DNA of 64,000 nucleotides from Dietzia psychralcaliphila (GCF_003096095.1 NZ_CP015453.1:2728001-2792000); one strand, 5' to 3'. Counted from the stretch's first letter, positions 44,940 through 54,148 are shown. Notes: a model not told the origin generated them from the letters alone. Numbers and translations are program-made.

Positions 44940-46961
44940 TCACCCCGCCCAGCGGCCGCCCGCGCTCCACACGTCACCGGAGCCCGGGCGGCCGCGGCGC
45001 GTGTGCAGGAACCTCCCGACCACGGCCGCGCCCAGGTCGTCGACGTCCGGGGCGACCACCGTGCCGCCGACCCGGCGGGCCAGCGCGTCGAGGAATCGCC
45101 CGAGACCCGGGTCGTCACCGAGCCGGAAGAACGTGGTCTGCGCACCGAATCGCACCACCCTGTCAAGCTCGTCGACGGTCGTGCGGATGGTCTCGGGCGC
45201 GGGCGGGTAGCCGAACCACGGGTCCCCGCTGCCCAGCAGGTGAGCGGTCGGCTCGCCGTCGGTGACGATGAGCAGCACCGGCTGCATCGACGGGTGCTTG
45301 CGGAAGAACCGGCCGGCCAGCAGCAGCGCGTGGTGCAGGTTCGTCCCCATCTCGTACTCGGCGTCCAGGGAGAGCAGTTCCTCCACCGTCCGCGTCTGGG
45401 CGAATCGGCCGAACGAGATGAGCTGCAGCGTGTCCTGCCGGAACCGGGTGCTGACCAGGTGGTGCAGCGCCAGGGCCGTGCGTTTCATGGGGACCCACCG
45501 GCCCTCCATCGCCATGGAGAACGACGTGTCGACCAGCAACGCCACGGCCGCCTGGGTCCGCGACTCGGTCTCCCGCACTTCGATGTCGTCCGGGAGCAGG
45601 CGGATCCCGCCGCCCGGGTCTCCCCCCTCGGCCGCGACCCGGGAGACGGCATTGGTGACGGTCCGTGGCACGTCCCAGGACTCGACGTCACCGAACTGCC
45701 ATCCGCGGCTCGATCCCGTCTGTTCGCCGGCCGCCCCGGAGATCCGTGTCTCGCGGGCGCCGGTGCGGCCCGAGAGCCGGCGTGCGGCGTCACGCAGGAG
45801 GGACCCGCCGAGCTTGCGCAGCGCGGCCGGGGACAGCCTCAGGTCGCCGTCGGGGCGCCTGCTCAGGTATCCGGACTCGCGCATCGACTGCTCGAGCCGC
45901 GCCAGGGTCCGCAGGGACACGGCGGCATCGCGACCGAGGTGACGGGCCACGGCCTCGAGGTCCAGCTCGGACAGCGGTGAGCCCTCGCTGCCCCGCGCCA
46001 GCTGCTCGGCGAGCCGGTCGAGGTCGCCGAGTTCGGCCATCGCCGCCGCACCCTCCGACAGGCCCAGCCCCTGCTCGCCCTCGAATTCCGCGGAACCGTC
46101 CCAGTCCTCTCCGGGCCGGAGCGACTGGAGCAGACCGTCGAGCCGCCCGAGCTGCTCCATGAGCTCCGGCGAGCCGAACGCCTGTTGCGAGAGCGCCATG
46201 AGCTCCTCCCGCTGCTCCGCGGTCATGGACCGCATCATGCGTTGGGCGGCCGCCGCGCGCCGGGCCAGCACGTCGATGAGCTCGTCGATGTCGGCGGGCT
46301 GCTCGGGGAAGGAGTCTGAGTGCTTGTCCATGAACCGCTCGAAGTCCTCGGGGGTGTCCTGCCCGCGGGAGTGCTTGTCGAGCAGTTCGGTGAGGTCGGT
46401 GAGCATCTCCGACACCGCCGCGCGGTCGGCGTCGGTGGCGTTCTCCAGTGCCTTCTTCATCCCGGCGAACCGGGACTCGAGCGCCTCCGCCCCGAGCAGG
46501 TCCTGGATCCGGCGGTAGGCCTCGCGGGCGTCCGAGGAGGCCCAGTCGTAGTCGGCCAACTCCCCGACGGCGGCGGCCGGGGAGTCCGGCAGGTTCTCGA
46601 TGGTCATCTCCCGCAGGGTGCGGTCCATCGGGTCCATCTGCGTGTCCCGGGCCAGCTGCCCGCGTTCGGCCAGCAGAGCCTCCTCGAGGAGTTCGGCCAC
46701 CTCCCCGAGGGTGCCGCCGAGGTGGTTCCGCTCGAGCAGTTCGCAGCGCCGTCGCTGCACCCTGCCCGCGAGTTCGTCCAGTCCGGTCTGGTCGCGACCG
46801 CCCCGGCGTAGGAACTCGCGCATCGACCGCTCGGGCGAGTACCCGGACATCACCCCGTCGGAGACGGCGTCCAGCGCCTCGGACAGGTCGAGTGGGGGTG
46901 CGAGCGGATCCGGACCGCCGGCGTAGCGCCCGTACCGGGCCCGGGGTTCTTCTCGCGACAT
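44940..46961 (-). CDS. VWA domain protein, partner of the MoxR-like ATPase
   Basis: 673 residues. The first about 430 are helical, acidic and without recognised motifs. The C-terminal von Willebrand A domain (from about residue 470) has the MIDAS motif LLVDTSFSMAMEGRW (D-x-S-x-S), then LYSFG-like LQLISFGRFA, and IVTDGEPTAHLLG for the remaining ligands. No signal peptide. It follows the AAA+ gene after 41 bases. MoxR-VWA pairs act as chaperones for metal or cofactor insertion in other systems; the client here is unknown. M. tuberculosis Rv0958-Rv0959 is a similar pair. Confidence 0.87.
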   Translation of the reverse strand: MSREEPRARYGRYAGGPDPLAPPLDLSEALDAVSDGVMSGYSPERSMREFLRRGGRDQTGLDELAGRVQRRRCELLERNHLGGTLGEVAELLEEALLAERGQLARDTQMDPMDRTLREMTIENLPDSPAAAVGELADYDWASSDAREAYRRIQDLLGAEALESRFAGMKKALENATDADRAAVSEMLTDLTELLDKHSRGQDTPEDFERFMDKHSDSFPEQPADIDELIDVLARRAAAAQRMMRSMTAEQREELMALSQQAFGSPELMEQLGRLDGLLQSLRPGEDWDGSAEFEGEQGLGLSEGAAAMAELGDLDRLAEQLARGSEGSPLSELDLEAVARHLGRDAAVSLRTLARLEQSMRESGYLSRRPDGDLRLSPAALRKLGGSLLRDAARRLSGRTGARETRISGAAGEQTGSSRGWQFGDVESWDVPRTVTNAVSRVAAEGGDPGGGIRLLPDDIEVRETESRTQAAVALLVDTSFSMAMEGRWVPMKRTALALHHLVSTRFRQDTLQLISFGRFAQTRTVEELLSLDAEYEMGTNLHHALLLAGRFFRKHPSMQPVLLIVTDGEPTAHLLGSGDPWFGYPPAPETIRTTVDELDRVVRFGAQTTFFRLGDDPGLGRFLDALARRVGGTVVAPDVDDLGAAVVGRFLHTRRGRPGSGDVWSAGGRWAG

Positions 46962-47002
46962 CGTGGACCTCCTCCTGTGGTGGCCTTCGGCTCTGCCGTA
47001 AC

Positions 47003-48409
47003 TCAGCCGTAGACGGCGGCGCCGTCCCCCGTCTCCTTGGACAGGCGCCGCGAGAGGAACAACCCCTCCAACGCCAACTCGATGGCCCCGGCCCGTTGCC
47101 CCACGGTCGTCGCGCCCTGGCGCTCGGAGATCCGGTCGTACAACCCCGGGTCAGAGAGCTCGGGCAACGCCCCGAGGAACTCCGCGGCGGTCACGCTGGC
47201 ACCGGTCGTCAGGGTCACCGAGCCGTCGAACGCCTCGACCAGGGGCGCCAGGTCGAGCCCGCGGAACAGGTCCCGAACCACGTCAACGGTGGCGCTGCGT
47301 AGCAGGTAGCGCAGGATCTCCGGCTCGCGCCCCTCCTCGCCCGGCTCGAATTCGATCTTCCCGCGTAGGACGTCGACGGCGGCGTCGACGTCGACCAGAC
47401 GGGCCACCGCCTCACCCGGGTCGTCGGTCCCCCGGACGGCGGCGCGACGCCTGGCCGCCGCGGCGACGGTCTCGGCCCCGGCGATCGCGAACCGCGCGGA
47501 CACCCCCGACGCCTGGTTGACCGAATCCGAGGTCCGGAGTTCGCGCGTGAACCGGGCGAGCAGCTCCATCAGGGCGTCCGGCACCTCCGCGGTGAGGTCG
47601 GCCTCCTGTCGCACGACCTCGATCTCGTCGGACAGGTCCAACGGGTAGTGCGTACGGATCTCGGCCCCGAAACGATCCTTGAGCGGGGTGATGATGCGGC
47701 CGCGGTTGGTGTAGTCCTCCGGGTTGGCCGAGGCCACCACCAGCACGTCGAGGGGCAGTCGCAGCACGTAACCCCGGATCTGGACGTCGCGTTCCTCCAT
47801 GACGTTGAGCAGCGCCACCTGAATGCGCTCCGCCAGGTCGGGGAGTTCGTTGAGCGCCACGATGCCCCGGTTCGCGCGGGGTACCAGCCCGTAGTGGATG
47901 GTCTCCGGGTCGCCGAGCCGCCGTCCCTCCGCCACTCGCATCGGGTCGACGTCGCCGATCATGTCCGCCACGGAGGTGTCCGGGGTCGAGAGTTTCTCGA
48001 CGTAGCGCTCGGACCGGTGCCGCCACTCGATCGGCAGGGTGTCCCCCTCCCGCTCGATCCGTTCCCGGGTCGCCGTGGTGATCGGCACGAGCGGGTCCTC
48101 CCCCAGCTCGGACCCCGCCACGACGGGCGACCACTCGTCGAGCAGGCCCACCAGGGTGCGCAGCAGTCGGGTCTTTCCCTGCCCGCGTTCGCCCAGCAGG
48201 ACGATGTCGTGGCCGGCGATGATCGCCCGCTCGACCTGGGGGATGACCGTCGTGTCGAAGCCGTGCATCCCGGGCCAGGGATCGCGGCCCGCGGCCAGCT
48301 CCGCGAGGAGGTTGTCGCGCATCTCCACGCGCAGGGTTCGGCTGGTGTACCCGGCGGCGCGCAGTTCGCCGAGGGTCTGGACGTCCGGCTTCTCGCTCAC
48401 AGCGCCCAC
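47003..48409 (-). CDS. MoxR/magnesium chelatase-like AAA+ ATPase
   Basis: 468 residues. The Walker A motif is LLGERGQGKTRLLRTL (about residues 73-88). The Walker B-like region reads RGIVALNELPDLAERIQVAL, with Asn where most AAA+ proteins have Asp. Sensor 1 is in VVASANPEDYTNRGRI, and LKDRFGAEIRTHYP carries the arginine region. I chose GTG 48409 with GGAGG six bases upstream; GTG 48400 is an alternative. It would remodel a client together with the VWA protein encoded next. Confidence 0.88.
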   Translation of the reverse strand: MGAVSEKPDVQTLGELRAAGYTSRTLRVEMRDNLLAELAAGRDPWPGMHGFDTTVIPQVERAIIAGHDIVLLGERGQGKTRLLRTLVGLLDEWSPVVAGSELGEDPLVPITTATRERIEREGDTLPIEWRHRSERYVEKLSTPDTSVADMIGDVDPMRVAEGRRLGDPETIHYGLVPRANRGIVALNELPDLAERIQVALLNVMEERDVQIRGYVLRLPLDVLVVASANPEDYTNRGRIITPLKDRFGAEIRTHYPLDLSDEIEVVRQEADLTAEVPDALMELLARFTRELRTSDSVNQASGVSARFAIAGAETVAAAARRRAAVRGTDDPGEAVARLVDVDAAVDVLRGKIEFEPGEEGREPEILRYLLRSATVDVVRDLFRGLDLAPLVEAFDGSVTLTTGASVTAAEFLGALPELSDPGLYDRISERQGATTVGQRAGAIELALEGLFLSRRLSKETGDGAAVYG

Positions 48410-48473
48410 GGTAGTCCTCCGGGCGCCTCACGTGCGTCCACCTCGAGTGGAGTCCGTGCGTTCCGGTCGCTGA

Positions 48474-48929
48474 TCAGTCCTCGAACCGCACCCGGTGGTC
48501 GCTGGCGATCGAGACGCGGTTGAACGCGTTGATCAGCACGATGGACCACTCCAGGGCGGAGAGTTGGTCCTCGTCGAAGTGCTCGGCCGCGGCGGCGGTG
48601 GCGGCCTCGCGCTCGCCGACGCTGTCCAGGCGCGTGAGCGTCTCGGCCAGCCTCAGCGCGGCCCGCTCGGGCTCGCCGAACTCGTCGATGTCCCGCCACG
48701 CCGGCAGCAGGTCCAGGCGATCCTGCGGCACCCCGGCCTTCCGCGCGGCCGGGACGTGCGTGGCCAGGCAGGCAGCACAGCCGTTGAGCTGGGAGACCCG
48801 GATGTTGATCAGCTCGAGCAGCGTCTCCTCCAGCCCGGCCTCGGTGGACGCCTCCCGGGAGGCGACCGCGGTACGGACGAGCCGCTTGTAGACCTCGCGT
48901 TGGGCGCGGTCCAGCTGCGGGACACCCAT
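48474..48929 (-). CDS. AhpD-like carboxymuconolactone decarboxylase family protein
   Basis: 151 residues. INIRVSQLNGCAACLATHVP contains the redox CxxC followed four residues later by His, the AhpD peroxidase signature, and LSALEWSIVLINAFNRVSIA completes the CMD domain. It likely acts as an alkylhydroperoxidase-type thiol redox protein. ATG 48929 lies two bases after the GNAT gene stop, so the two are cotranscribed. Confidence 0.9.
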   Translation of the reverse strand: MGVPQLDRAQREVYKRLVRTAVASREASTEAGLEETLLELINIRVSQLNGCAACLATHVPAARKAGVPQDRLDLLPAWRDIDEFGEPERAALRLAETLTRLDSVGEREAATAAAAEHFDEDQLSALEWSIVLINAFNRVSIASDHRVRFED

Positions 48930-48930
48930 A

Positions 48931-49287
48931 TCAGGAGTTCCCGTCCCGCAACCAGGCGATGTCCGCCGGAGTCGGCAGCCGGTAGGCGCCCGCGAACTCC
49001 TCGCCCGACTTCTGCAGGAACGCCTTGACCATGGGGCACACGGGCACGATCATCACGCCCTCGGCGCGGGTGGCCTCGACGGCGCCGCGCACCAGCGCGG
49101 TGCCGATGCCGCGTCCGCCGAACCGCTCGTCGACCTCGGTGTGGTGGAAGATGCGCACCCCGTCGTGCTCACGGAAGTCGGCGTGGCCGGCCGCCTCGCC
49201 CGCGGCGTCGCGGATCTCGAACGCCTCCCGGTCCGGATCACGCTGCACGGTGACGGTGGCGCCGGCCTTGTCGGTGTACTCGGTCAT
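48931..49287 (-). CDS. GNAT-type N-acetyltransferase (YjdJ-like)
   Basis: 118 residues, the short GNAT form. The acetyl-CoA loop is DERFGGRGIGTALVRGAVE, with HHTEVDERF before it and VCPMVKAFLQKSGEEF after it (the VP-x-C-P-x-V-x-x-F pattern of the YidJ group). ATG 49287 is used. Cotranscribed with the AhpD-like gene. The acceptor is unknown. Confidence 0.88.
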   Translation of the reverse strand: MTEYTDKAGATVTVQRDPDREAFEIRDAAGEAAGHADFREHDGVRIFHHTEVDERFGGRGIGTALVRGAVEATRAEGVMIVPVCPMVKAFLQKSGEEFAGAYRLPTPADIAWLRDGNS

Positions 49288-49309
49288 CTGCCTCTTCCCC
49301 TCGTTCGGC

Positions 49310-49366
49310 CCGTGCCCTGTCAGCCAGTCCGTGCCCTGTCAGTCGGTCCGTGCCCTGTCAGCCGGT
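49310..49366. repeat. 19-bp tandem repeat, three copies
   Basis: Units at 49310-49328, 49329-49347 and 49348-49366 follow ccgtgccctgtcagycrgt. The third covers the pirin stop codon (49358-49360) and its last codons. The array lies in the 70-base gap between pirin and the GNAT gene. Confidence 0.85.
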
Positions 49367-50383
49367 CTGTGCGCGTGCCGCCGGGTTCGCCCTCGGCCTG
49401 AGCACGCTGCCGGGAAGGGTGGGCGCGGGCAGGCGGGTGAGCCCGTCAGGGTTCCGCCCGATGTAGCCGTCGACCCGGCCGAAGCGGTCCGACCCGGCCT
49501 CCCACTCCTGCCGGTAGCGCACGATCTCGTCGTGGGTGCGGCCGATGAAGTTCCACCACATCACGATCTCCTCGCCGAACGGGGTGCCTCCGATCAGGAT
49601 CATCCGCGCCGGTGTGGATCCCGTGTTGCTGATCGTCAGGGAGGATTCGCCGACACCCGTGTAACCCAGCTGGGTGGGTTCGACGGTCACGCCCTCGAGC
49701 GTGATGTCGCCGGCGTCCACCAGGAGACCGTGTTCGAATTCAGGATCCACGTCGACGGTCAGCCGGGCACCGGGGTCCAGGCGGAGTTCCGCGCCGAGGA
49801 GGGGGCTGTAGGTCGTGACGGACGACGACGAGCCCAGCAGCGACCCGATGAAGACCAGGGCGGATCCGCCCTCGTACTCCACCGCCTCGGGCACGTGGTG
49901 CTCGAACCCGCGGCCGCTGGTCTCGCGGTCCCTCTCGGGGAGCACCGTCCACAGCTGTACCCCGTGCAGCACGCCCGTGTCCTGGGTCGAGACCTCGGTG
50001 TGGCAGATGCCGGCTCCGGAGGTCATGAGGTTGACCTCGCCGGGCCGGACGACCGCGTGGTGGTCTCCGGAGTCGTGGTGGGTCACGTTGCCCTCGAAGA
50101 GCCAGCTGACGGTCTGGAGCCCGGTGTGCGGATGCGAGGGAACGTCCATCCCGCCGGTGGCCGAGACGTCGTCGGGCCCGTAGTGGTCGACGAAGCACCA
50201 GGCACCGATCAGCGAGCGCTGCCGCTGCGGGAGCGTCCGCTTGACCGTCATCGCGCGCGGCCCGCCGAGTGGGACGTCGCGCGAGGTGATGATCTCCACC
50301 GCGGCGCCCCCGGGTTCGGGCCCACCCGGCGCTCCACCCGCCTCGCATTCGATCTCCTCCGGGCGAGCGTCGAGGTTGCTCAC
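49358..50383 (-). CDS. Pirin family protein
   Basis: 341-residue bicupin. The N-terminal cupin metal site is in PSHPHTGLQTVSWLFEGNVT with HHDSGDHH after it. LMTSGAGICHTEVSTQDTGV and HGVQLWTVLP are typical pirin segments. Pirins can have quercetinase activity or modulate other proteins. GTG 50383 overlaps the SDR stop (GTGA) and has GGAGG seven bases upstream. The final residues lie within a 19-bp tandem repeat. Confidence 0.92.
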   Translation of the reverse strand: MSNLDARPEEIECEAGGAPGGPEPGGAAVEIITSRDVPLGGPRAMTVKRTLPQRQRSLIGAWCFVDHYGPDDVSATGGMDVPSHPHTGLQTVSWLFEGNVTHHDSGDHHAVVRPGEVNLMTSGAGICHTEVSTQDTGVLHGVQLWTVLPERDRETSGRGFEHHVPEAVEYEGGSALVFIGSLLGSSSSVTTYSPLLGAELRLDPGARLTVDVDPEFEHGLLVDAGDITLEGVTVEPTQLGYTGVGESSLTISNTGSTPARMILIGGTPFGEEIVMWWNFIGRTHDEIVRYRQEWEAGSDRFGRVDGYIGRNPDGLTRLPAPTLPGSVLRPRANPAARAQTG

Positions 50384-51279
50384 GGCCGCACCTCCGCGTC
50401 GGCGGCACTGAGGGTGTCGGCCGCCTCGCGCCGCAGTTCGAGCCTCTTGGCGTTGATCTTGCCGCCCAGTGCCAGCGTGAGCGCCTTGTCCACCGCCGGG
50501 ACCGGAAGGTGGTCCAGGAGCCTGCGTCCGAGGTCCCACTTCACGGCGTAGCGGTGGCGGGGCCGGGCTGTCGTGCCGGCGGTCCACACGGCCTCCGCCA
50601 GGACCCGGGGGTCGGTGGCCTTGTCGTCCTCCCCCGCCGCCATCTCCCCCATCACCGCGGCCATGGCGGCGAACGGTGAGCCCGGGAGCGTGGACTCCTG
50701 GAAGCGGCGCCGGATCGAGGCGGTCATCCCCGTGCGGAACGGGCCGGGTTGGATGAGCACCACGTCGAGGCCGAGGAACATGAGCTCGCGCCGGAGGGAG
50801 TCCCCGTAGGCCTCGATCGCGTGCTTGCTCATGGCGTAGGCGCCGTTCATCGGCATCCCGTGCTGGGGGCCGGTCTCCGAGCTGATGAGGACCACCCGGC
50901 CGCCACTCACGCGGAGCAGGTCGAACAGCGCGTGGACCGTCCGGACGGTCCCCATGATGTTGACGTCCAGTACCTGCTGGACCCGGTCGGGGTCGGTCTC
51001 GGCGAGCGGCCCGATCCCCAGGACACCGGCGAACGTGATCACCGCGTCCAGACGGCCGTGCTCCGTGCGGACCCGGTCGGCGAGTGCCCCGAGCGAGACG
51101 GAGTCGGTGACGTCGACCGCCACGGGCGTGATCCCCGGGCCGCCGGGGGGCGCGGTGAGGTCGGCGGCGACGACGTGCCAGCCGCGGTCCGAGTAGAGCG
51201 CGGCCGTGGCGGCCCCGAGGCCGCCCCCGGCCCCGGTGATGACGACGACGGGGGTGTCAGAGGCGGTGGCGGAGGTCAT
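50380..51279 (-). CDS. Short-chain dehydrogenase/reductase
   Basis: 299-residue SDR. VVVITGAGGGLGAATAALYS binds the cofactor, and VLISSETGPQHGMPMNGAYA leads to the catalytic YAMSK. The long C-terminus (ALGGKINAKRLELRREAADT) resembles the retinol-dehydrogenase-like group. It overlaps pirin downstream. Substrate unknown. Confidence 0.87.
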   Translation of the reverse strand: MTSATASDTPVVVITGAGGGLGAATAALYSDRGWHVVAADLTAPPGGPGITPVAVDVTDSVSLGALADRVRTEHGRLDAVITFAGVLGIGPLAETDPDRVQQVLDVNIMGTVRTVHALFDLLRVSGGRVVLISSETGPQHGMPMNGAYAMSKHAIEAYGDSLRRELMFLGLDVVLIQPGPFRTGMTASIRRRFQESTLPGSPFAAMAAVMGEMAAGEDDKATDPRVLAEAVWTAGTTARPRHRYAVKWDLGRRLLDHLPVPAVDKALTLALGGKINAKRLELRREAADTLSAADAEVRP

Positions 51280-51330
51280 ACCGCCGACGGTACCGGCGCA
51301 GGGGGCCCTCCGCGAGGGTCAACGGCTCGG

Positions 51331-51360
51331 GCTCTGGTTGTTCAGGCTCTGGTTGTTCAG
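51331..51360. repeat. 15-bp direct repeat, two copies
   Basis: gctctggttgttcag occurs twice head-to-tail at 51331-51345 and 51346-51360. It overlaps the stop codon of the LLM oxidoreductase gene (51357-51359) in the 77-base gap before the SDR. Confidence 0.7.
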
Positions 51361-52214
51361 GCGCCGACGGCCAGTCCGAGTTTGCCGGCCAGTCGATCGA
51401 TGTAGGCCAGCACCTCCTCCTCGGACTTGTCCGGGGTCCCGTAGACGAGCTCGTGCACTCCCAGCTCGCGGTACATCTCGATCTTCTCGGGGATCGGCTT
51501 GCCGTCGAGCACCACGATGTACGGCTCCCCCTCGCGGCCGGCCTCCGCCCACAGCTCCCGCAGCTGCCGGATGCTGCCGGCGATGTCCTGGGAGATCGGG
51601 GTGGTCATCCAGCCGTCGGCGCTCCGGCAGATCCACTTGAAGTTCTTCTCGTTTCCCGCGGCGCCCACGAGGGTGCGGGGGCCGCCCTTCTGGACGGTCT
51701 TCGGCCAGGCCCAGCTGGGACCGAAGTCCACGAACTCCCCGTGGTACTCGGCCTCGTCCCGGCTCCACAGCTCCCGCATGGCCTCGAGGTACTCGCGCAG
51801 CATGGTGCGGCGCAGCTTGGGCGGCACGTTGTGATCCGCCATCTCGTCGAGGTTCCAGCCATAACCCACGCCGAGCACGGTGCGGCCGTCCGAGAGGTGG
51901 TCGACCGAGGCGATGGTCTTGGCCAGGGTGATGGGGTCGCTCTCGACCGGGATCGCGACGGCGGTGCCGAGTCGGATGGTCGTGGTGACCGCCGACACCG
52001 CGGCTAGCGCGACCCACGGGTCGAGCGTGCGGCTGTAGCGCTCGTCGGGCAGTTCCGCACCGCCGGTGCCGGGGTGCGCGGCCTCGCGCCGGATCGGGAT
52101 GTGGGTGTGCTCGGGTACGTAGAACGCCGAGAACCCGGCGTTCTCCGCGGCCACGGCGGCCGTGGTCGGCCGGATCCCCCGATCGCTGGTGAACAGGGTG
52201 AGTCCGAATTCCAT
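51357..52214 (-). CDS. LLM class (probably F420-dependent) oxidoreductase
   Basis: 285-residue luciferase-like TIM-barrel enzyme. MEFGLTLFTSDRGIRPTTAA, AGFSAFYVPEHTHIP, TTTIRLGTAVAIPVESDPIT and VLGVGYGWNLDEMADHNVPP are typical of the TIGR03619 group in Mycobacteriales. F420H2 is the likely cofactor. ATG 52214 has GAGGAG six bases upstream. An inverted repeat 33 bases upstream may be an operator. Substrate unknown. Confidence 0.88.
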   Translation of the reverse strand: MEFGLTLFTSDRGIRPTTAAVAAENAGFSAFYVPEHTHIPIRREAAHPGTGGAELPDERYSRTLDPWVALAAVSAVTTTIRLGTAVAIPVESDPITLAKTIASVDHLSDGRTVLGVGYGWNLDEMADHNVPPKLRRTMLREYLEAMRELWSRDEAEYHGEFVDFGPSWAWPKTVQKGGPRTLVGAAGNEKNFKWICRSADGWMTTPISQDIAGSIRQLRELWAEAGREGEPYIVVLDGKPIPEKIEMYRELGVHELVYGTPDKSEEEVLAYIDRLAGKLGLAVGA

Positions 52215-52246
52215 GGGCGCTCCTCGTGCGGTCGGGGCCGCCGTCC

Positions 52247-52268
52247 GACACCTGACCAGACAGGTGTC
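52247..52268. promoter_or_regulatory. Inverted repeat upstream of the LLM oxidoreductase
   Basis: gacacctg and caggtgtc are perfect 8-bp arms separated by six bases. The repeat ends 33 bases before the LLM ATG, in the 74-base gap after the alpha-toroid gene. It could be a repressor site or a leader hairpin. Confidence 0.45.
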
Positions 52269-52288
52269 CAGCGGCAGTTCCCGACAGA

Positions 52289-53422
52289 CTAGCGCACGGC
52301 GGCCGGGATGGGCGGGCACTCCTCGCCCGGGGCACAGTCGGCCGGATCGCCCGGAGTGTGGTGCAGCCGCTGCATCGTGTGGTCCGAGACGTAGCGGAAG
52401 ATCTCGTTGCCCGGCGTGGTGCGGGACAGCGCGTCCGCAGCCAGCAGCATGACGGCCCCGGTCCACGTGCTCAGTTCCACGGGCCAGCGCTTGCCGTCCG
52501 CGAACACCAGGCCGGTCCAGTAGGAGCCGTCGGCGTCCCGCAGGTGCTGCATGTTGGAGAACTGCTCGAGCGCCTGCTCGTGCCGTCCCGCCGCCTCGAG
52601 GGCCAACACGAGCTCGCACGTCTCGGCTCCGGTCACCCAGGGACGGTGGTCCACGCACCGGATACCCAGGCCGTCGACCACGAATCGGTCCCAGAGGGAG
52701 TCCAGCCTGTCCTGTGCCTGCTCCCCCACCATCACGCCGCCGAGAACCGGGTAGTACCAGTCCATGGAGAACTCGGCCTTGGGCGTGAACAGCTCGGGGT
52801 GTGCCCGCAGGGCGTGACCGAGGGAGTCGGCCGCGGCGTCCCAGTCCGGGGCGGTCCCCCCGAGCTCCTCGGCGATCGCCACGCCACACCGGAGCGCGTG
52901 GTGGACGCTGGAGGAGCCGGTGATGAGGGCCTCCTCGCAGAAGCCCTCCTCGCCGGCTCCCCACCACATCTGCCCCTCCGGGCCCCGGAAGGTCAGGACC
53001 AGATCGAGGGCCCTGCGCACCGTCGGCCACATGGATTCCAGGAATCCGGGTTGCGCGGTCACCAGATGGTGGTGCCACACCCCGACCGCGATGTAGGCGC
53101 AGAAGTTGGAGTCGGTGTCCCCGTCCACGATCACACCGTCCTGCCACCTCACCGGCCAGGAACCGTCGCCGCGCTGGGTGTCGCGCAGGAAGCCGTATGC
53201 CTTCTCCGCGGCCTCCCACTGGCCGGCCACCGACAGGCCCATGGCCGACTCGACGTGGTCCCACGGGTCGGTGTGGCCGCCCGTGAACCACGGGATCTCC
53301 CCGTTCGGACGCTGCACGGAAGCGATCCACTCACCGGTGGCGCGCACCGCGTCGGCGTCGAGAACCCCCGGGACGCTGGGGACGGGGCGGGACCGGTCTG
53401 CTCCGGTGTTGGTGGTGACCAC
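52289..53422 (-). CDS. Prenyltransferase/squalene-cyclase-like alpha/alpha-toroid protein
   Basis: 377 residues. Repeated helical hairpins with QW-like and aromatic motifs are visible: WIASVQRPNGEIPWFTGG, AYGFLRDTQRGDGSWPVRW, GEEGFCEEALITGSSSVHHA and FSNMQHLRDADGSYWTGLVF. This fits an (alpha/alpha)6 toroid as in terpene cyclases, but the catalytic DxDD of cyclases is not seen. A glycosidase-type toroid is an alternative. GTG 53422 lies six bases after the methyltransferase stop; the three genes GT4-methyltransferase-toroid form one unit. Function unknown, possibly in lipid or glycan modification. Confidence 0.78.
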   Translation of the reverse strand: MVTTNTGADRSRPVPSVPGVLDADAVRATGEWIASVQRPNGEIPWFTGGHTDPWDHVESAMGLSVAGQWEAAEKAYGFLRDTQRGDGSWPVRWQDGVIVDGDTDSNFCAYIAVGVWHHHLVTAQPGFLESMWPTVRRALDLVLTFRGPEGQMWWGAGEEGFCEEALITGSSSVHHALRCGVAIAEELGGTAPDWDAAADSLGHALRAHPELFTPKAEFSMDWYYPVLGGVMVGEQAQDRLDSLWDRFVVDGLGIRCVDHRPWVTGAETCELVLALEAAGRHEQALEQFSNMQHLRDADGSYWTGLVFADGKRWPVELSTWTGAVMLLAADALSRTTPGNEIFRYVSDHTMQRLHHTPGDPADCAPGEECPPIPAAVR

Positions 53423-53428
53423 TGACGA

Positions 53429-54148
53429 TCAGGCCTCCGCGGGCTTGCGTAGGTAGAAGACGATGGACTTGCCCATCACCGGGTTGAGCAGCTTCTCCGC
53501 GGTCCTGGTGACCCAGGGACCCTTCATCAGGTCCCAGACCAGGAGCTGGTGGTAGGCCTTCGGCAGCGGGTGGTCGTCGTTCTCGGTCCCCACGGCGCAC
53601 TTGAGCCACCAGTAGGGGGCGTGCAGCGCGTGCGCGAAACCGGTGCCGGTGACCTCCAGGCCGGCGGCGCGGAGTTTGAAGCCCAGCTCCTCGGCCGTGT
53701 AGATGCGACAGTGGCCGCCCGGGTTGGAGTGGTAGGCGTCCGAGAGCTTCCAGCACAGCTTCTCCGGCCATTCGCGCGGGACGGTCACCGCGGCGACCCC
53801 ACCCGGCTTGAGGATCCGCACCAGCTCCGCGATCGCCTTGGTGTCCTCCGGGACGTGCTCGAGCACCTCCGAGATGAGCACCAGGTCGAAGGTGCCGTCC
53901 TCGTAGGGCATGTTGAGTGCGTCTCCGGTCACCGCCTCGCCCCTGGATTCCGGCAGGCCCTCGCCCTCTGCCTCCATCGCGGCGAGCATCTCGGTCACCT
54001 GACGCATCTCGTCGGCGTTCTGGTCGAACGCCGTGACATCGGCTCCACGCCTGTAGAGCTCGAAGGTGTGCCTACCGAGGCCGGCTCCCACATCGATGGC
54101 TCGCATGCCGGGGGTGACCCCCAGACGATTGAAGTCAGCGGTCAGCAT
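53429..54148 (-). CDS. Class I SAM-dependent methyltransferase
   Basis: 239 residues. Motif I is AIDVGAGLGRHTFELYRRGA, motif II/III is GTFDLVLISEVLEHVPED, and LVRILKPGGVAAVTVPREWP follows. The Methyltransf_11 pattern with a C-terminal part rich in Trp and Tyr (HALHAPYWWLKCAVG) suggests a bulky or lipid-like acceptor. ATG 54148 overlaps the GT4 gene end by seven bases. Probably acts on the product of the neighbouring glycosyltransferase. Confidence 0.87.
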   Translation of the reverse strand: MLTADFNRLGVTPGMRAIDVGAGLGRHTFELYRRGADVTAFDQNADEMRQVTEMLAAMEAEGEGLPESRGEAVTGDALNMPYEDGTFDLVLISEVLEHVPEDTKAIAELVRILKPGGVAAVTVPREWPEKLCWKLSDAYHSNPGGHCRIYTAEELGFKLRAAGLEVTGTGFAHALHAPYWWLKCAVGTENDDHPLPKAYHQLLVWDLMKGPWVTRTAEKLLNPVMGKSIVFYLRKPAEA

